Below, in pieces: positions 1 to 12,656 of a DNA stretch of 64,000 nt; within the stretch, counting starts at the first letter, position 1, and each line of letters starts with the position of its first letter. The notes below the pieces were generated by a model. That model was not told the origin of the DNA. It saw only the letters and a program-made list of their open reading frames with translations, and ran no database searches. This stretch comes from Solanum dulcamara (taxonomy: Eukaryota > Streptophyta > Magnoliopsida > Solanales > Solanaceae), in assembly GCF_947179165.1 (NCBI RefSeq), contig NC_077242.1:30916097-30980096 (forward strand), read 5' to 3'. A program made the translations under genes and the position numbers.

Positions 1-298
1 ATCTTATTTTAAAAACCTATGTAATACTTTCTACGTAATATCGATACTCTCCCAAGTCGCTTAGTTATGTAAGACGTCCAATTTGGCATCTTATAAGTAA
101 GTCGAGTCCTACGACTCATTACTTGGCCTCCAACTCCTTTTGGATATTTATAACTCCATTTCCAACCTTCCCTACTATGGGGCATCACATTCTTCCTTCT
201 TAGAGTTATTTGGTTACGCTATAGATACTCTGGGTCGTGTGGAAACTTTTAAGAAGCTTAAGAAAGCATTCTAAAGTATGAGAGTATGGGGCATAACA
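1..298 (-). mobile_element. Gypsy A1, 3' LTR fragment (cut by window start)
   Basis: This is the first part, read on the minus strand, of an LTR that recurs at 2334-5220 and, in the opposite orientation, at 12308-14774 and 17613-21087. The LTR begins on the minus strand at 298 with TGTTATGCCCC. The adjoining pyrimidine stretch at 299-313 is a polypurine tract on the minus strand, which marks this as the 3' LTR. The rest lies left of the window, so neither the left end nor the left target-site duplication can be seen. Confidence 0.85.
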
Positions 299-2333
299 TT
301 CTTCCCCTTTTTAAAACATTCTTCCTCGAATGTCAACTAGCATCATAAGGTATTATGAGGACTTTAGGAACTCTCTGTGATGGTTGTTATCTATAGGACT
401 TTTATTTATCGACCCAGTCAATTTAGGAGTATAGGTCACCTATAGGCGTAGGGGACAGGTACAAATATTTCTTTCCATTTCTTTTTTGGCTTCATAGGTC
501 ATTTCTTCTTTATTTTTATCTCGTCATAAGACTTTGACGGAAGCCACGTCCTTAGTTCACAACCTTCTAACCTGCCCATCCAGAATGGAGATAGGTTTCT
601 CTTCATAAGATAACTCATTTGTTATGTGGGCCTCCTCCATGGGGAAGATTCTGGAAGGGTTGCCTACACATTCGTGAAACCATGACATATGAGGGACTCG
701 GCATACTGCCTCCAAATCTTATGGTAGGTCCAACTCATAGGCAATTATGCCTATCCTATAAAAAATGTGATAAGGACACATACATCCCGCGCCAAGTTTC
801 TCTTTCTTGTAAAATTTGTTTATACCTTTCATTGGTGACTCTTTCAAGCATGCTTATTCCTCAACTTCAAACCTTAAATATCAATATCGATTATCTGCGT
901 ATGACTTATGTTGACTCCAAAATCTATTGAGGCATGTTTGGGCTTGTCCATTAGTCTAGGGTGAAATGTTGTACCAAGATTCACCTATGTTTCCGATCCC
1001 TTCTGGAATAATCTTCAGAAGTTAGCCATAAATTAAATTTCCCTATCCAGGATAATAGATGTGGAAACTTCGTGAAATCTAACTGCTTCCTTAATATATC
1101 ATCTCGCATAACCCTTAGCTGAATATGTATTCCTAACTGGAAGAAAATGGGTTGATTCTGTCAGCCTATCTACCATAACCCATCTGAACTCATGCTTCTG
1201 TAGAATGGGAGGTCAGCCTGTACTATAATCCATATTAACTGCTTTTCATTTCCAAGTTGGGATTTCCATTTCTTGTAATAGACTACCAGTCTTCTGATGC
1301 CCAATTTTGTTTACTTTATCATACGAACATTCGTAGGTTGCATAACTATTCTTGTATAATTTTTACCATGTCCGTTCCATTATAATCATAGTCTTTCTTT
1401 TTCTTAGCTTATTCTGCTTTACACATTTCATTTTCGTTACCACTTGACCTTTTATTCTGAACCTTCCCTATAAATCTATGTAAGTCTTTCTCATTCATTT
1501 TCTATTTACTTTCATGTTCTCCACAAACCTCTACTATGGGTTAATTAGGCTCGATGAGGTAAACGCACTTAATCTTTGTCTAAATCATCCCTTAGTCTCA
1601 CCAGTCTTTTCCAGATTCTTTTTCCATACCAATATTGGCCTCCTTATTACTATTACCATCACTTCAGTCATTAACTTATTTCTCAAGGTCATCCATACTC
1701 GTAGTTTAGTCATAACTCATTCTTATTATAGGCACGACCTTTCTAGACATACTACAACCCTGTATCTCATTCTCTTTTTATTTCTAGGAATATTAGGCAG
1801 AATTTTCTTTGTATTTCTCCCTATCTCGAGACCTGCACACAGGAAATACCAATAATGCCTCATAGGGAACGCATGTATATATTTAGATCATATCATATCG
1901 CTGCTACACAAGGCGCCCAATATCAATAGTATGAAAATGGACTTACCTCATATGTCCACTTGAACTGCACCTATTGCACTTTCCTGTCTATTTTCCTTTC
2001 CAGTTTAACTTTACATGTCAATCGTACTTCAATACCTTACTTGCCATATATCTTTTCATGCCTTTGCTTACCTGCGTACTTTATAACTTCCAATATCGTC
2101 AGTTACTTTCTTCTATCATTGTTTCCCTTCTGCTAAAAGCACAGGTTAGTATAAGATATTTCATTCCCTATGACTCGGCTTTATTGCACGATCTTAGATA
2201 TGAAAGAAAGGTAATATCCTAAAAGTCCTGTAGCCTCTTTTTTATTGATGTGGTGCACAATGCACCAATAAATAAGACTCTACTAGACATGGTTCATAGA
2301 CATTCCAAGGACGAATTGCTTTGATACCACTTC
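299..2333 (-). pseudogene. Gypsy A1 interior, decayed pol remnant
   Basis: The interior of element A1 is only about 2 kb, so most of gag-pol is missing. On the minus strand the region around 1100-1300 matches the integrase-upstream region of element A2 near 16500-16680. A primer-binding site is seen as GCTTTGATACCA on the plus strand at 2318-2329, the complement of the initiator tRNA-Met type TGGTATC(A)AGC pattern. No reading frame of useful length survives. Short open frames here, on either strand, look like chance. The family is Ty3/gypsy, probably the chromodomain (Tekay-like) group judged from the tail of A2. A1 probably depends on another copy for movement, and is now inert. Confidence 0.75.
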
Positions 2334-5220
2334 TTTCATGACCCAACTCTATAGGCCATAACTGGTGCCCGAGTTAGGCACCCAAACATACCCATAGCCC
2401 CTCTTAGCGTGTTAGCAGAATAGATAAAAGTAGGAGTCAAAAAGGGGTCGCTAGAAAGCGAATAAGAGAAGATATAGCACAAGAGAGCCGTTAAGGTCAT
2501 CACAGAACACAAAGCCCAAAACATATATATATATAGCCCACATCACAAGTCTACAGACCTCTACAAAATGATATCCTAGTCATATGATGGGACAGGGCCT
2601 TGTTGTACCCTTAACCAATATGTACAAATATACAACAGAAAAATTAGAACCAAAGTAAGGCTCCGGACAAAGTAGCACTGCCAACCAACAGGGTGGATGT
2701 CTTAGGCGAGCAGATCAGCAAACCGAGCATCTGTACCTACGGACATGTAATGCATCCACCCCCTCCCCAAAAAAAAGGGGTCAGTACGGATAATGTACCA
2801 AGTATGTAAAGCATGAACTATAATAAGTAAATCCATTACCAGAACATAAGGTGCATAAATGAGCAAAATATCCAGAATACGGAAATACTTTTAATAACCA
2901 CATATAATGTATGCAGAAAACATATGCCATATCCGGCCCCATTACGGGACTCGGTGAACAAATCATGGTCGCCGCCCCATCACTGGCGCTATAGCACATC
3001 AGAACTCCAGAGTAGGGAATGTCTCCATAATATATCATATCATATCATATGTGTACATAGCACATCATAACTCCAAAAATCCCATATACAGGTCGTACCT
3101 GCCCCCTCATATTGGGGCACGACGAACAATGCAGAAAAGTACACATGATAACAAATCCTGACCCGGGCTCAGTGAAAAATGCATTGAGGCATCCACGAGT
3201 GGAGTAGTAAGAAACTAAATGTAATATAAAATATAAAACTTTTCTAGAGACTCGATAGCGTAACTCCAATGCCAAGTCATATAAGAGAAATTGAGCGATA
3301 ATCATAGTGCATATCTTTCATATGTCACAATGGTTTATGTCAAAATAGTCTTTTTGAAATCGTTTCCATATTTCAAAATATATTACGGGGCTCAATGGAA
3401 TAATTAAAATAAGCTATCATTCTAAATCAAGACAAGAGTCATATCAAGTACCTTTTGAAAGTCACTATGGATAACATCAAAATAGAACTTCTGGAATTAT
3501 ATACTCGTATAAAAGCGTAATAAAATATCCTTTGGAAATCAAGAAATTGGCCATCCTAGTGGCTATAGGAATAGGAACTTCCTTGTAACCATAACAAGAA
3601 ATTCATATATATTTTTTCATAACAACCATGCCAAAAAAAGATTAAGCTTTACATATTTATGCCAAAAATATGTCAAAAGAAGGAAACGATAGCTTTACAT
3701 ACCTCTTTCGAATTACTCTTAACTAGCTCACCTCGTCGTCTCTTGAACCTATTTAACATGGAAGTAATTCTAAGTTTAGTGATCTTCGACTTTCCAGGTT
3801 GTTCTTCTACCACAAATTACCCATAAGAACCAATCCCTTATCCATTTCCTTACTAGTTCAGAAGTTAGCAGAAATCGGGTTGTATCTCCCCTATAACTTG
3901 CCCTATCAAAACTTCCGTTTCACCTCCAAACCTTGGAAGCCAACCATAAACAACAATCAGCAACATATATAAAAGTAAACCACTTCAACATTACACAACA
4001 CAAACTCCAAACAACTCGCTTAAAAATACGATACCAAAATAGGATTTTTAATCTCTATTTCATAAAACCTTCACCACGCGAAACGGGGTGTTATGTGTCT
4101 GCAAACAACAGAATTTATAGCTATTTTTAGACTTGTTTCCATCCCTGCAAGACTACAAAACAATTCTCAATACGACACTACAATAACAACGACACTAGTT
4201 ACATTTTAAGCTAGTAGAATACGTCAAAATAGTCCCTACACGACCTACAACTTCCTTCAGTCGTGAAGTACATATTTTCATGTCTCCAACTCATTTTTAC
4301 ACGTCCATAACATGATTAAACCTTTACCAAAGTGTGGGAGAAGAGAATCAAGCCATACCTTGCTAGAACTCGCTAAAACTTGGGTTAGAAATTCTCTGAA
4401 CATGCTGAAAATTGACAGGTTGTTCGTGTCCCTTGTTAGCTGCCCCAAATAGTAATTTTACGCTTTTAAACACTTTCATGTAGCTGTGGTATACCTTAAA
4501 TAATTAATTTATGGAACGAAAGTCAGAAGCTTACCTCAAATTGGCTAAATTTGTGGCTGCCTTCTCTCCTTTCTCACGTTTTGTTTCTTCTTTGTTGCTG
4601 ATTTTTGGATGAAAATGACTTAATAGTCATCAAAACATGTATATATATGTTTCCTTAAGAGGGTACACATGGCATTCCCTAGGGGTGACATGGGACAGCT
4701 TCCTAGGGCATCACCTCATCTATGCACCCACTCACATACTGCCATGTGGCAGGGTGGGGTCCACCCCAAGAAGGTGAGTCACCTACTTTGTCTAAGTAGG
4801 TGCATCACCTACTTTGTCCAAGTAGGTGCATCACCTACTTAGTCCAAGTAGGTGCATCACCTACTTTCTTCCAAGTAGGTGCTACGCCTCCTTCCGCCTC
4901 TTTCGTGGGTTCATAATCTCGTCTTACTTTAAAAACCTATGTAATCCTTGATACGTAAGCTCGACACTCCCTCAAGTTGCTTAGTTATATAAGATATACA
5001 AGTCAGTAGCTTACGCAAGTAAGTCGAGTCTTATGACTCATTACTTGGCGTCCAACTCCTTCCAGATCCTTATAACTCTATTTCCAACCTTTCCTACTAT
5101 GGGACATCATATTCTTCCTTCCTTAGAGTAATTTGGTTACATTATAGATACTCTGGTCATGTGGCAACTTTTAAGAAGCTTAAGAAAGCATTCTGAAGTA
5201 TGAAAGTATGGGGAATAACA
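2334..5220 (-). mobile_element. Gypsy A1, 5' LTR (minus strand)
   Basis: This long LTR (about 2.9 kb) runs from 5220 (TGTTATTCCCC on the minus strand) to about 2334. It is homologous to the LTRs of A2, and it keeps the roughly 1-kb promoter/leader segment that is missing from the 5' LTR of A2. Its right boundary is sharp: plus-strand sequence immediately after 5220 is integrase coding sequence of another element (G). The target-site duplication on this side would be CTAAC (5221-5225). The partner lies outside the window. Confidence 0.85.
4768..4890. repeat. Palindromic tandem array in A1 LTR (CACCTACTT / AAGTAGGTG)
   Basis: About four units of roughly 30 bp each carry CACCTACTT, a short spacer such as TGTCC, and AAGTAGGTG, so each can fold into a hairpin. 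The same array type, with a different spacer and copy number, lies at 12657-12757 and as a single unit near 17965-18010. It sits in the presumed U3 region, upstream of the LTR promoter. Confidence 0.85.
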
Positions 5221-5943
5221 CTAACTTTCGAAGATATGTTAAGGGCATGTGTTATTGATTTCAAAGGATGTTTGGATGAACAATTGCCACTAATTGAGTT
5301 TGCCTATTATAATATATATCACTCTAGCATCCAAATGGCACATTCAGAAGCATTGTATATGAGGAGATGTAGATCCCCGGTGGGATCGTTTGAAGTTGGT
5401 GAGATGGACTTGATTGGTCCAGATTTGGTTATGGATTCTATAGAGAAGGTAAGATTCATAAGAGAGAGGTTAAAGATGGCTCAAAGTCATCAAAAGTCGT
5501 ATTCCAATGTTAGGAAAAGAGAGCTTAAATTTTAGGTGGATGATTGGGTCTATTTGAAGGTTTCATCTATGAAGGATGTAATGTGTTTTGGTAATAAAGG
5601 GAAATTGAGCCCTAGATATATCAAATCTTATAAGATATTGAGACGTATTGGCAAACTGTCTTATAAGTTAGATTTTTTACTTGAGTTAGCTATGGTTTAC
5701 CCGATGTTTCTTGTATCTATGTTGAGGAAGTTCGTGTGTAATCCAAACTACATTTTGCCATTGAAAGATTTAAGTTTTGAGGAAAATTTAACTTATGAAG
5801 AAGTTTCGGTGGACATTTTAGACTGGCAAGTTAAGAAGTTGAGGAACAAAGAAGTTGTGTCCTTCAAAGTATTATGGAGGAATCAACAAGTAGAAAGTGC
5901 TACTTTGTAGGCGGAGGCGGATATGATGAAACGATACCCGTAC
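5221..5943 (+). pseudogene. Gypsy G pol tail: integrase C-terminus and chromodomain-like end
   Basis: The plus-strand frame opens inside the integrase at a TFEDMLRACVIDF motif, the segment that normally follows HPQTDGQAERTIQ in plant Ty3/gypsy integrases. It continues with LPLIEFAYYN, the downstream VGEMDLIGPDLV block and the KGKLSPRYI block. The end (SVDILDWQVKKLRNKEV, then FKVLWRNQ) resembles the chromodomain-type tail of the Tekay/Del group. There are two in-frame stops: TAG at 5533-5535 and TAG at about 5908-5910, the latter where a Trp codon is expected. The upstream part of the gene is separated from it by insertion of A1 at 5220. It is a pseudogene. Everything 5' of this point lies beyond the window. 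Confidence 0.85.
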
Positions 5944-6219
5944 CTCTTTCCCTCTACTCAAGCTTAAAGTAGTAAGTTGTTCTTATTCAAGCTATTTGAA
6001 CTCTTATTTATTTAGTTCCTCCTATATCTTTCATATGCCTTCATGTTCATGAAAAAAAGTTGATTTTCAAAGTTATTATTTTATGCTAAGTTGAAAATTT
6101 CATGTTCCATGCATTTTAAGATGGCATCATGTTCATGTTTGTTTGCTAGTCCTCTTTCCGTGTCCTTTCTATGATAAGTTAATCTCATTCGAGGATGAAT
6201 ATTTTCAAGGGGGACATAT

Positions 6220-8338
6220 TGTAAGACCCCATAATTTGGATAGTTTCAACCAAGGAGAAAATTCTCAAAATTCTGAACCCATCCATGCTAATGAGTCCCT
6301 CTATGGCTCGTAGGGCTTTCTACGATTCATAGAGGAGAGTTGTAGAGTGACCCTTCAAGCAAAAATTAAAGTTTCCCTAAGGCAAAAATGATGACTTGAT
6401 AGGAATTCTCGTAGAAGCAATGACGAGTCATAAGAATAACCCATCCTAAAACTTTAGAGACTAGTATATTTGTAGGTTTTCATACATACCGTACGAGCCT
6501 TAAAAATGGACAGTTTCTATGACAAGGGTCATAAACATTGGACGTTCACAAACTTTAGAGACTATGTTCTCAGGCTATTTTCTCTGACCTGCAGGATGAG
6601 TCGTTTAGACGACTCGTAAATACTTAGACGGCCCGTAGGAACCCATTCCTAGACATAAAATTCAGGATTTAATAAAGGGCAATTGTGTCTTTTGCCAAGA
6701 TCAATTCAATCAACCTAGACACTTTTATGGATAATTTAAAAGTATATAAATATTCAATTCTTCAAATTTCCTTCCTATTCAATTCATTCCTCCAAAATTT
6801 CTAAGGCAAGAACTCTCAAATTCTCTGGAGGTTTCTTCCCAAATGCAAGCTAGGATTTTCAGATTTCTTCATGATATCTTCTCAATTATAAGTGATTTCA
6901 AGCAAAGTATGTGGGGATTAATTCATGGGCCCATTTCACCCATCAAGTCCCAAAGATTTCTCAAGTTTTCATTCAATTTAAAATTGATTATGAACCCTAG
7001 TTTTGATAAATTGCATTGGGCTGATTTGATTTTATTTTTAGATCTTATCAATGATGTTTATATGCATGTTCTTATATGAATTACATGATTTCAAGTTAAA
7101 TTATAGATGCCTATAAAAAAGTTATATTTTCAAGCTATGATTATGAAGTAAAGATGATCTTATGAGTTAATCATGAGTTAAATGATTTATAAAGATAGTT
7201 TTCAATGAGTTACAATTGAGATTAAGATTTTAAAGTTAAAGATTGAGACGATAATCAGAGTTAAAATCATTATATGTTTTGAGATGGATGAGCTATTCCT
7301 AATTATTTTAAAGATGGATTGATAGGCTGTTACAATCTTTCCCTGCTATGTTATGATTATATTTTATGAGTTTCTGTTAGAATATTGACTAAGCACTGAG
7401 AGGACTTCTCAGTGGGGTTCAGTCGGATAATGCAGTTGGTTATCCAAGAGAATCCTAGTAGCAACTTAAAGTCCCAAATTACGTTATCCATGTAGGTTGC
7501 CTTCATGACCTAGTTATGGATCCACATAGCTCAGTTGAGTTGAGTTGAGTTATCTTGAATATGCCCTACCATGGTAGTCTCCTTTATTTTGATGCATGAG
7601 TCATCGATCTATTTCACTATAGGAGTTATTGGATTCCATGTAGTGGCTCACATGGTCTTAATTGTCGGTTAATTGTCTTATCCCAAACAAGTTCAAGTTC
7701 AAGTTCAAGTTATGCTATGAGGTGTCAAGTTATGAGTTGAAAGTTGAAGTTTTATGATATGCATTGACCAAGAGTTTCGTATTTTTTAAATTTTTTTTAT
7801 GCTATACTCATTTCACCATGATAAGTCATGCATCTTATGGCATATTGATATGTTCTTTTACTTGTTCATGCATACCTCACGTACTTAGTACATTCAAATG
7901 TACTAATGCATGTTTTTCCTACATTATCTCATAATGTAGGGATAGATGACACTCATGAAAAACCCACTTGTGGCTAGAGTTTTCTTTAGATTTCTAAGGA
8001 GTTGGTGAGTCCTCATTCTACTGAGGACAAGACTTTTATTCATATTACTATAGTTGAGTCATTTACTTTATTGTTAGGGTGACCTAAGAGCTTGTCCTAA
8101 GACACCATCAAAGATTAGACTAGAGGCATGCTTAGATGGTATTCATTAGTATAGTTCAGATTTGATCTTGACAGAGGTTATTTCCCTTAGTCCCATTCCC
8201 CACTTAGTGATTACTTCCAGTCACCTTTATATTATTATTTACCTTATGTATGTGATATATGCTAAGATGGCTTATAGTTGGGGTCCTTCAAATACCGATC
8301 ACTATGTCATGACTAGGCCCTAGCTTAGTTCGTGACAG
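6220..8338 (+). mobile_element. Gypsy G, 3' LTR
   Basis: The LTR of about 2.1 kb starts with TGTAAGACCCC just after a polypurine tract (AAGGGGGACATAT, 6207-6219) and ends with TCGTGACA at 8331-8338. The 5' partner lies to the left of the window, so the end is assigned from terminal TG...CA and from similarity to other LTR ends here. The interval 5944-6219 is the usual non-coding stretch between pol and LTR. The internal hairpin block at 7887-7904 recurs in other gypsy LTRs of this window. Confidence 0.7.
7887..7904. other. Perfect 8-bp inverted repeat in G LTR
   Basis: AGTACATT at 7887-7894 and AATGTACT at 7897-7904 form a perfect 8-bp stem with a two-base loop. An equivalent block occurs at 10385-10404, 14256-14272, 46224-46238, 57499-57519 and 62119-62133. 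In several of them both arms differ together. Position late in the LTR suggests a role near RNA 3'-end formation, which is inference. Confidence 0.6.
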
Positions 8339-9689
8339 GTTCTGTAGGCATGAGTTAGATGATGTTGTATATATTTAGGATAACTAAGGACATATAAAAT
8401 GCTCCAAATGACAATAAGATCTTAGATTTTGAGAATAAGTTAAGTTTTTTATTGGTGAGGTTGGTTTGCATCGTCCATAGTCTTGTGTTTGCTCAGTTTG
8501 GTGGTTTTGTGTGGAATTTATTTTCCTTAAATGGATCTAGTAATTTTAGTAAGGTTTGGTTCAGGTGGGCAAGAATTAGAGCACAAAAAAAATTGGTGGA
8601 GTTTTTGGAGTTTTAAAGTAAACTTTAGAATTTTCCTCTAAGCCTGAGTTTTGTATTGGCGTATTTGATCCGTAAGTGTGTATGAGGGTTAGGTGGAGCA
8701 TGTAGTCCTAGTACCCTCATATTTTCATGCCTTCAGGTAGTCACTATAGTTCTACTTTTGCGATTGAAAATCTTTTGTAGTAGTGGATGTTATAATGAAC
8801 CTTTAGGTCATTTCCCTAGTTTTTTGACCTTTTCAGCATTTAGAGCTTTGTTGTAGTGATCCCAAGTCCTTTATGACTTATTGGGAGTGACAATTCAGTC
8901 GATGGGTCATTTGTTTGCATTCTATGGAAGTTTCAGTGTTTTAGAGCTCTTGAAGCTTGAATAGTTGACTTTAATCAAAAGTCCTAGAAGATAGCTTTGT
9001 TGCTTTTGATATAGCTTGTTTCATTGGGTGTATCTTTTGTTAGTGCCTGAGTCCTTAGTGGCTCATCGTAGACTTAGGTTTGTCTTAGTTGTGCTTGATT
9101 TTAGACCAAAGCGTTATGATTTAAGGGTAAGACGTTGTTCCTTGAGTTATTTTTCTTCCCTTATTGATCCCGGAGCTCTTCTTGATTTTTTTCTCTTGTT
9201 GATTAGTGATAGCCTTTTTTATTGATTTTTTGATTATATTATTAGTCCCGAGGCCATGATCAAGGACCAGTTGGATTATATGTTAGATCTCTTCAATTTA
9301 ATATTGTGATAGTATTGGTATTTTGTTTTTGATTGTATGTGCTTGATTTGGGATGCTGATGGTAGTCATTGCATTAGTTTCTCATTCTTACGTGTTTTGT
9401 AGTATGACCCTAGTGTATCCATTGGTTCATCATTATCATTCACATAGAGAGACTATTTTCACATTATTATTGTTTTAAACTTGTTTTAATGGGAGTCGTG
9501 CCACTTGGATCATTTTGTTAAGAAATTATCAAGATTTTTTAGGTGTCGAGGATGTACTCCTTTTCTACTTGAAATGTTAGAGGACTTTGGGATGTGTACA
9601 ACCTTTTACTTGATAGGTTGGTGTGTCATTGCCCTTTCCTACATTGGTTTGGCTAATTATTCCTTTGGTACCATGATGGGGATGACTTG
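8339..9689. other. Unassigned T/G-rich stretch
   Basis: There is no convincing coding sequence and no match to the other elements in this window. The plus strand is rich in T and G and full of stops. It may be the interior of an old element whose LTR is the unit at 9690-10843: a GGGGATGAC tract just before 9690 would then be its polypurine tract. Open frames such as 9016-9225 lack recognisable motifs. Confidence 0.3.
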
Positions 9690-10843
9690 TTATAAGACCT
9701 AATTTGGGTCTAGGCAAGATATACGGACTTCATGTATCCCTTATGGGTCCCTATGGTCACGTTATACTATAATAAATGAGGAAACTGAATAGGTCCCCCC
9801 TTGCTAGCTAGGTTAGAGTGGGGGTATACAGTTTGTTATAGTTGGCACTGGTTACAGATTGCATTATGGGTTCTACTACATTCCTTGCATTCATCTGCAT
9901 TGCCCATCATGAGTATAATTAGTTTTTGTCTACACCTGCCGGTCGTATGGGAGGTCGGTTGGGTTAGGTTTTCTTATTGTACCTTTCAGGCTTATGGGGT
10001 TTGGATAGGTTATGGTTGGATTATAATTGTAACTATTATATTGTTATTGATTACATGTGTGGCCTAGACTTATTTTGAGGTGATACTCCTTATTAGGTTG
10101 AGTTGGATTAGTCTTTAGGATTTTATATTGTTTAGCAGTAAATGTGATTGGTATGTCCTTAGTTAACTCCTACAGTAACTCTATGGTGTGAGTAGGTTGT
10201 TAGGCTTGCACTTTCAGGTACGTTACTTGACTTGGTTTTTTTAATTTATGTGTCCTTTTTTTCATTCTCATTACCTGTTCTATCATCTTTATATCTCTTG
10301 TGTAGTTACTTGTGTTGTACCTTCCTTATTTATATATTGTTTATACTTGCATTATCTGTGGAGTTTAGTCAGTCTATGCCTACTAGTACCATTTATTTGG
10401 TACTCATACTATACTTTTGCGTCCTATAGATCATATTATGGGCTATCGCCATTGATTTGGATTTTGTGCGGAGCAACTCTCAAGATTTGGAGACTAGGGC
10501 AAGCTCATGGCATTCAGAGATGTTAATTTCCATGTAGTTTGACTAGGCTAGTATTTATGTTGTAATTAGAGATGGTCTGTACTTATTTGTATTTGTAAAT
10601 TCTTGTACTCTTATTTTTGTGAAATGCTCGATTATTGACTGATGCCACATCTTGAGGATGGCTTCTTATATTAAATTTCAGTTGTTTTCTTCTTTTTTCT
10701 GATTATCATCATCTTTTTGCTTCATATTGTTGTCTTTAGCTTGATATCCCTTTCTTCTGGTTTCGGGCTATGAGTTAGGCTAACCTATTGTTGGATTGTA
10801 GTAGGTTCCATCACGACCTGAAAAATCAAGCCATAAGAAATGC
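9690..10843 (+). mobile_element. Probable old gypsy LTR (solo or 3' LTR)
   Basis: It starts near TGTTATAAGACCT, a gypsy-LTR-like beginning preceded by a purine-rich stretch. It contains AGTACC (10385-10390) and GGTACT (10399-10404) followed by CATACTATACTTTTGC. That block also occurs in the LTRs of element E near 57499 and 62119. The end near 10800-10843 (TAGTAGGTTCCATCACGACCTG) is the kind of end common in Solanaceae-type gypsy LTRs, as in the inverted copy at 53766-53830. Boundaries are approximate, no partner is visible, and no target-site duplication was identified. Confidence 0.45.
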
Positions 10844-11949
10844 AAATAAATCAAATTGGCACAAAGAGAAAAGAATAATAAAAGTAACAAAAAAAATGGA
10901 TTAGGCCCCAAAACAAAGGCTAACCCAATCCAGACAAAGAAAATAAAATATATGACATTGTCTACCACTTTTAAAAGTGATAGAACCTTTCCCCTTGTTT
11001 GTTCTCCATTTGAGGAAACCAAGTGAGATATCAATTATCGCAAGGTCTATTGCATCAAACAACTAGTAACACTCTTCTCTGGTATTCATTCTTGCTCTTC
11101 AAAGGGTAGTGACAATCGGTTTTTGAGGTACTAGGAGGCTTTGTTGTCTTCTTCCCTGACTTGTACTCATAGTGAGAGATTCATTGTGGAGAGCATCGTA
11201 GCCTCCTCATTATAGCAATGGTCTTCTATTATTTTTCACTGTTCACATGATGGTGACCAATCATTGTAGTGTTGGGTCTAACGGTCCTTTATACTTTATA
11301 GTTGGACAATACTTCTTTGCTAACCACTGGTCTTCAATATTATTTTTCACTATTCACATGATGGTGACCAACCAGTGTAGGTGTTGGCTCTGACTGTCCT
11401 TTCTTCTTTATAGTTAGAGAAGACTTCTCTACTACCCATCATGTTCTTCGATTTGAGGTTTAGAGTAAATTCTTTTGTTTCCCTTCCTCCAAAGATTAGA
11501 CATATTGTGAGCTATGTTTCTCACTATAACTCTCTAGTCATCTTTAGGAAATATGTCCTCTTAACTTATATGAGTGCTTTTTCTACCTTTATCTCTGAAG
11601 TTGTTGATAAGAAGGAACTTTTTTTTTCTTATTCTAACATGGAAACCTGGTATGTTTCATAAACTTTCAATTTTTTTCTTTGTATCTTCCAAGAAGATTA
11701 ATACCCCATCTAAATTATATACTTTTCAAACAAGAACTAACTCTTTTTTGCTTATGAATCATGAATCTATGGGAATAATTGTGGGTATACTTTGGAGACG
11801 ATGATAATAGAATGAATTATGTGAATCGACGACTTGCATGTTCTAAGTTTTGGGCACTATGGACAACTCTGTGCTATCAACAGATGCGCAATAGTGCTAG
11901 CCAACTGAAGTTTTTTAGGCTTAAGATGATTTGTTAAAATATCACTTGA
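10844..11949. other. Unassigned AT-rich DNA
   Basis: No gene is recognised. It contains a two-copy tandem duplication (11219-11440). It lies between the probable gypsy LTR and the last recognisable LINE segment, so it may hold the LINE 3' untranslated end or pre-insertion host DNA. No clear poly-T run marks a LINE tail with confidence. Confidence 0.3.
11219..11440. repeat. Two-copy tandem duplication, about 110 bp
   Basis: Unit 1 begins at TGGTCTTC (11219) and unit 2 at TGGTCTTC (11328). Both contain TTCACATGATGGTGACCA and a GTTGG-TCTRAC-GTCCTTT block. The units differ by scattered substitutions and short indels. Confidence 0.75.
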
Positions 11950-12307
11950 TTATTCTTTTTGCCTTCTTATTGCTATTTGTTTCTCTATATCTAACTAGGT
12001 ATTGATGACTGTACTTTGACAGGAAACACTTCTGGATGGTTCTATCTTCTTGATTCTCATGTATGATGTTTTATTTTTATCTAGATTTATAATTTTGTTA
12101 CCTATTGTTTGAAATTCATGAAACAAATTGAACTCATAAAGATATGCAAAATCAAAAACCAAGTTAGCAAAAAAGAATCAGCAAGGGTGTTTTTCTCCCA
12201 TAAAGAGTATTGTACTCGTGCTCCTTTCTAATTATATTGATGGATTTGTCCTCCATTATCACACTATATGAATGCTTCTATTCTACGTTTAAAATATTAA
12301 CCATACC
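11950..12307 (-). pseudogene. LINE piece 4: end of RNase H-like domain
   Basis: Read on the minus strand from 12302 this continues the RNase H-like domain that breaks off at 21088. The frame resumes with GMVNILN, then SVIMEDKSINII, and in a shifted frame LWEKNTLADSF, which corresponds to the REGN-LADFLAN block near the end of plant LINE RVT_3 domains. There are stops and at least one frameshift. The left boundary is approximate. The continuity across 12307/21088 is the main evidence that A2 is inserted in this LINE. Confidence 0.75.
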
Positions 12308-12656
12308 CGTTATGCCCCATACTTTTGTACTTTGGAATACTTTCTTAATCTTCTTAAAAATTGCCACTGACCTAGACTGTCTACTACACTATCAAATAAC
12401 TCTAAGGAAAAGAGAATGAGATACCCCATAATAAGGAAGATTGGAAATAGGGCTATAAGAATTCAGAAGGAGTTGAAAACCAAGTAATGGGTCGTAGGAC
12501 TCAATCTACTTGCGTAAGCTACCAACTTGGATGTCCTACGTAATTAAGCTACTTGAGTATACGTCGATCTTAAGTAGCAAGGAATACATAGGCTCTTAAA
12601 GTAAGACGAAATTATGAACCGATGAAAATGAAGCAAGCAGGTGACAAATAGGTGAC

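Noticed and set aside
619..2222. Plus-strand open frames of 80-115 codons at the left end
   Set aside because: They lie antisense to the decayed interior of A1 and have no recognisable domains.
6843..7079. 78-codon plus-strand frame in the G LTR
   Set aside because: It is entirely inside an LTR, without motif or supporting homologue in the window.
9016..10526. Several 65-92 codon open frames with hydrophobic translations
   Set aside because: T-rich DNA gives Phe/Leu/Tyr-rich chance frames. They overlap each other in different frames, carry no motif, and lie in or next to LTR-like sequence.
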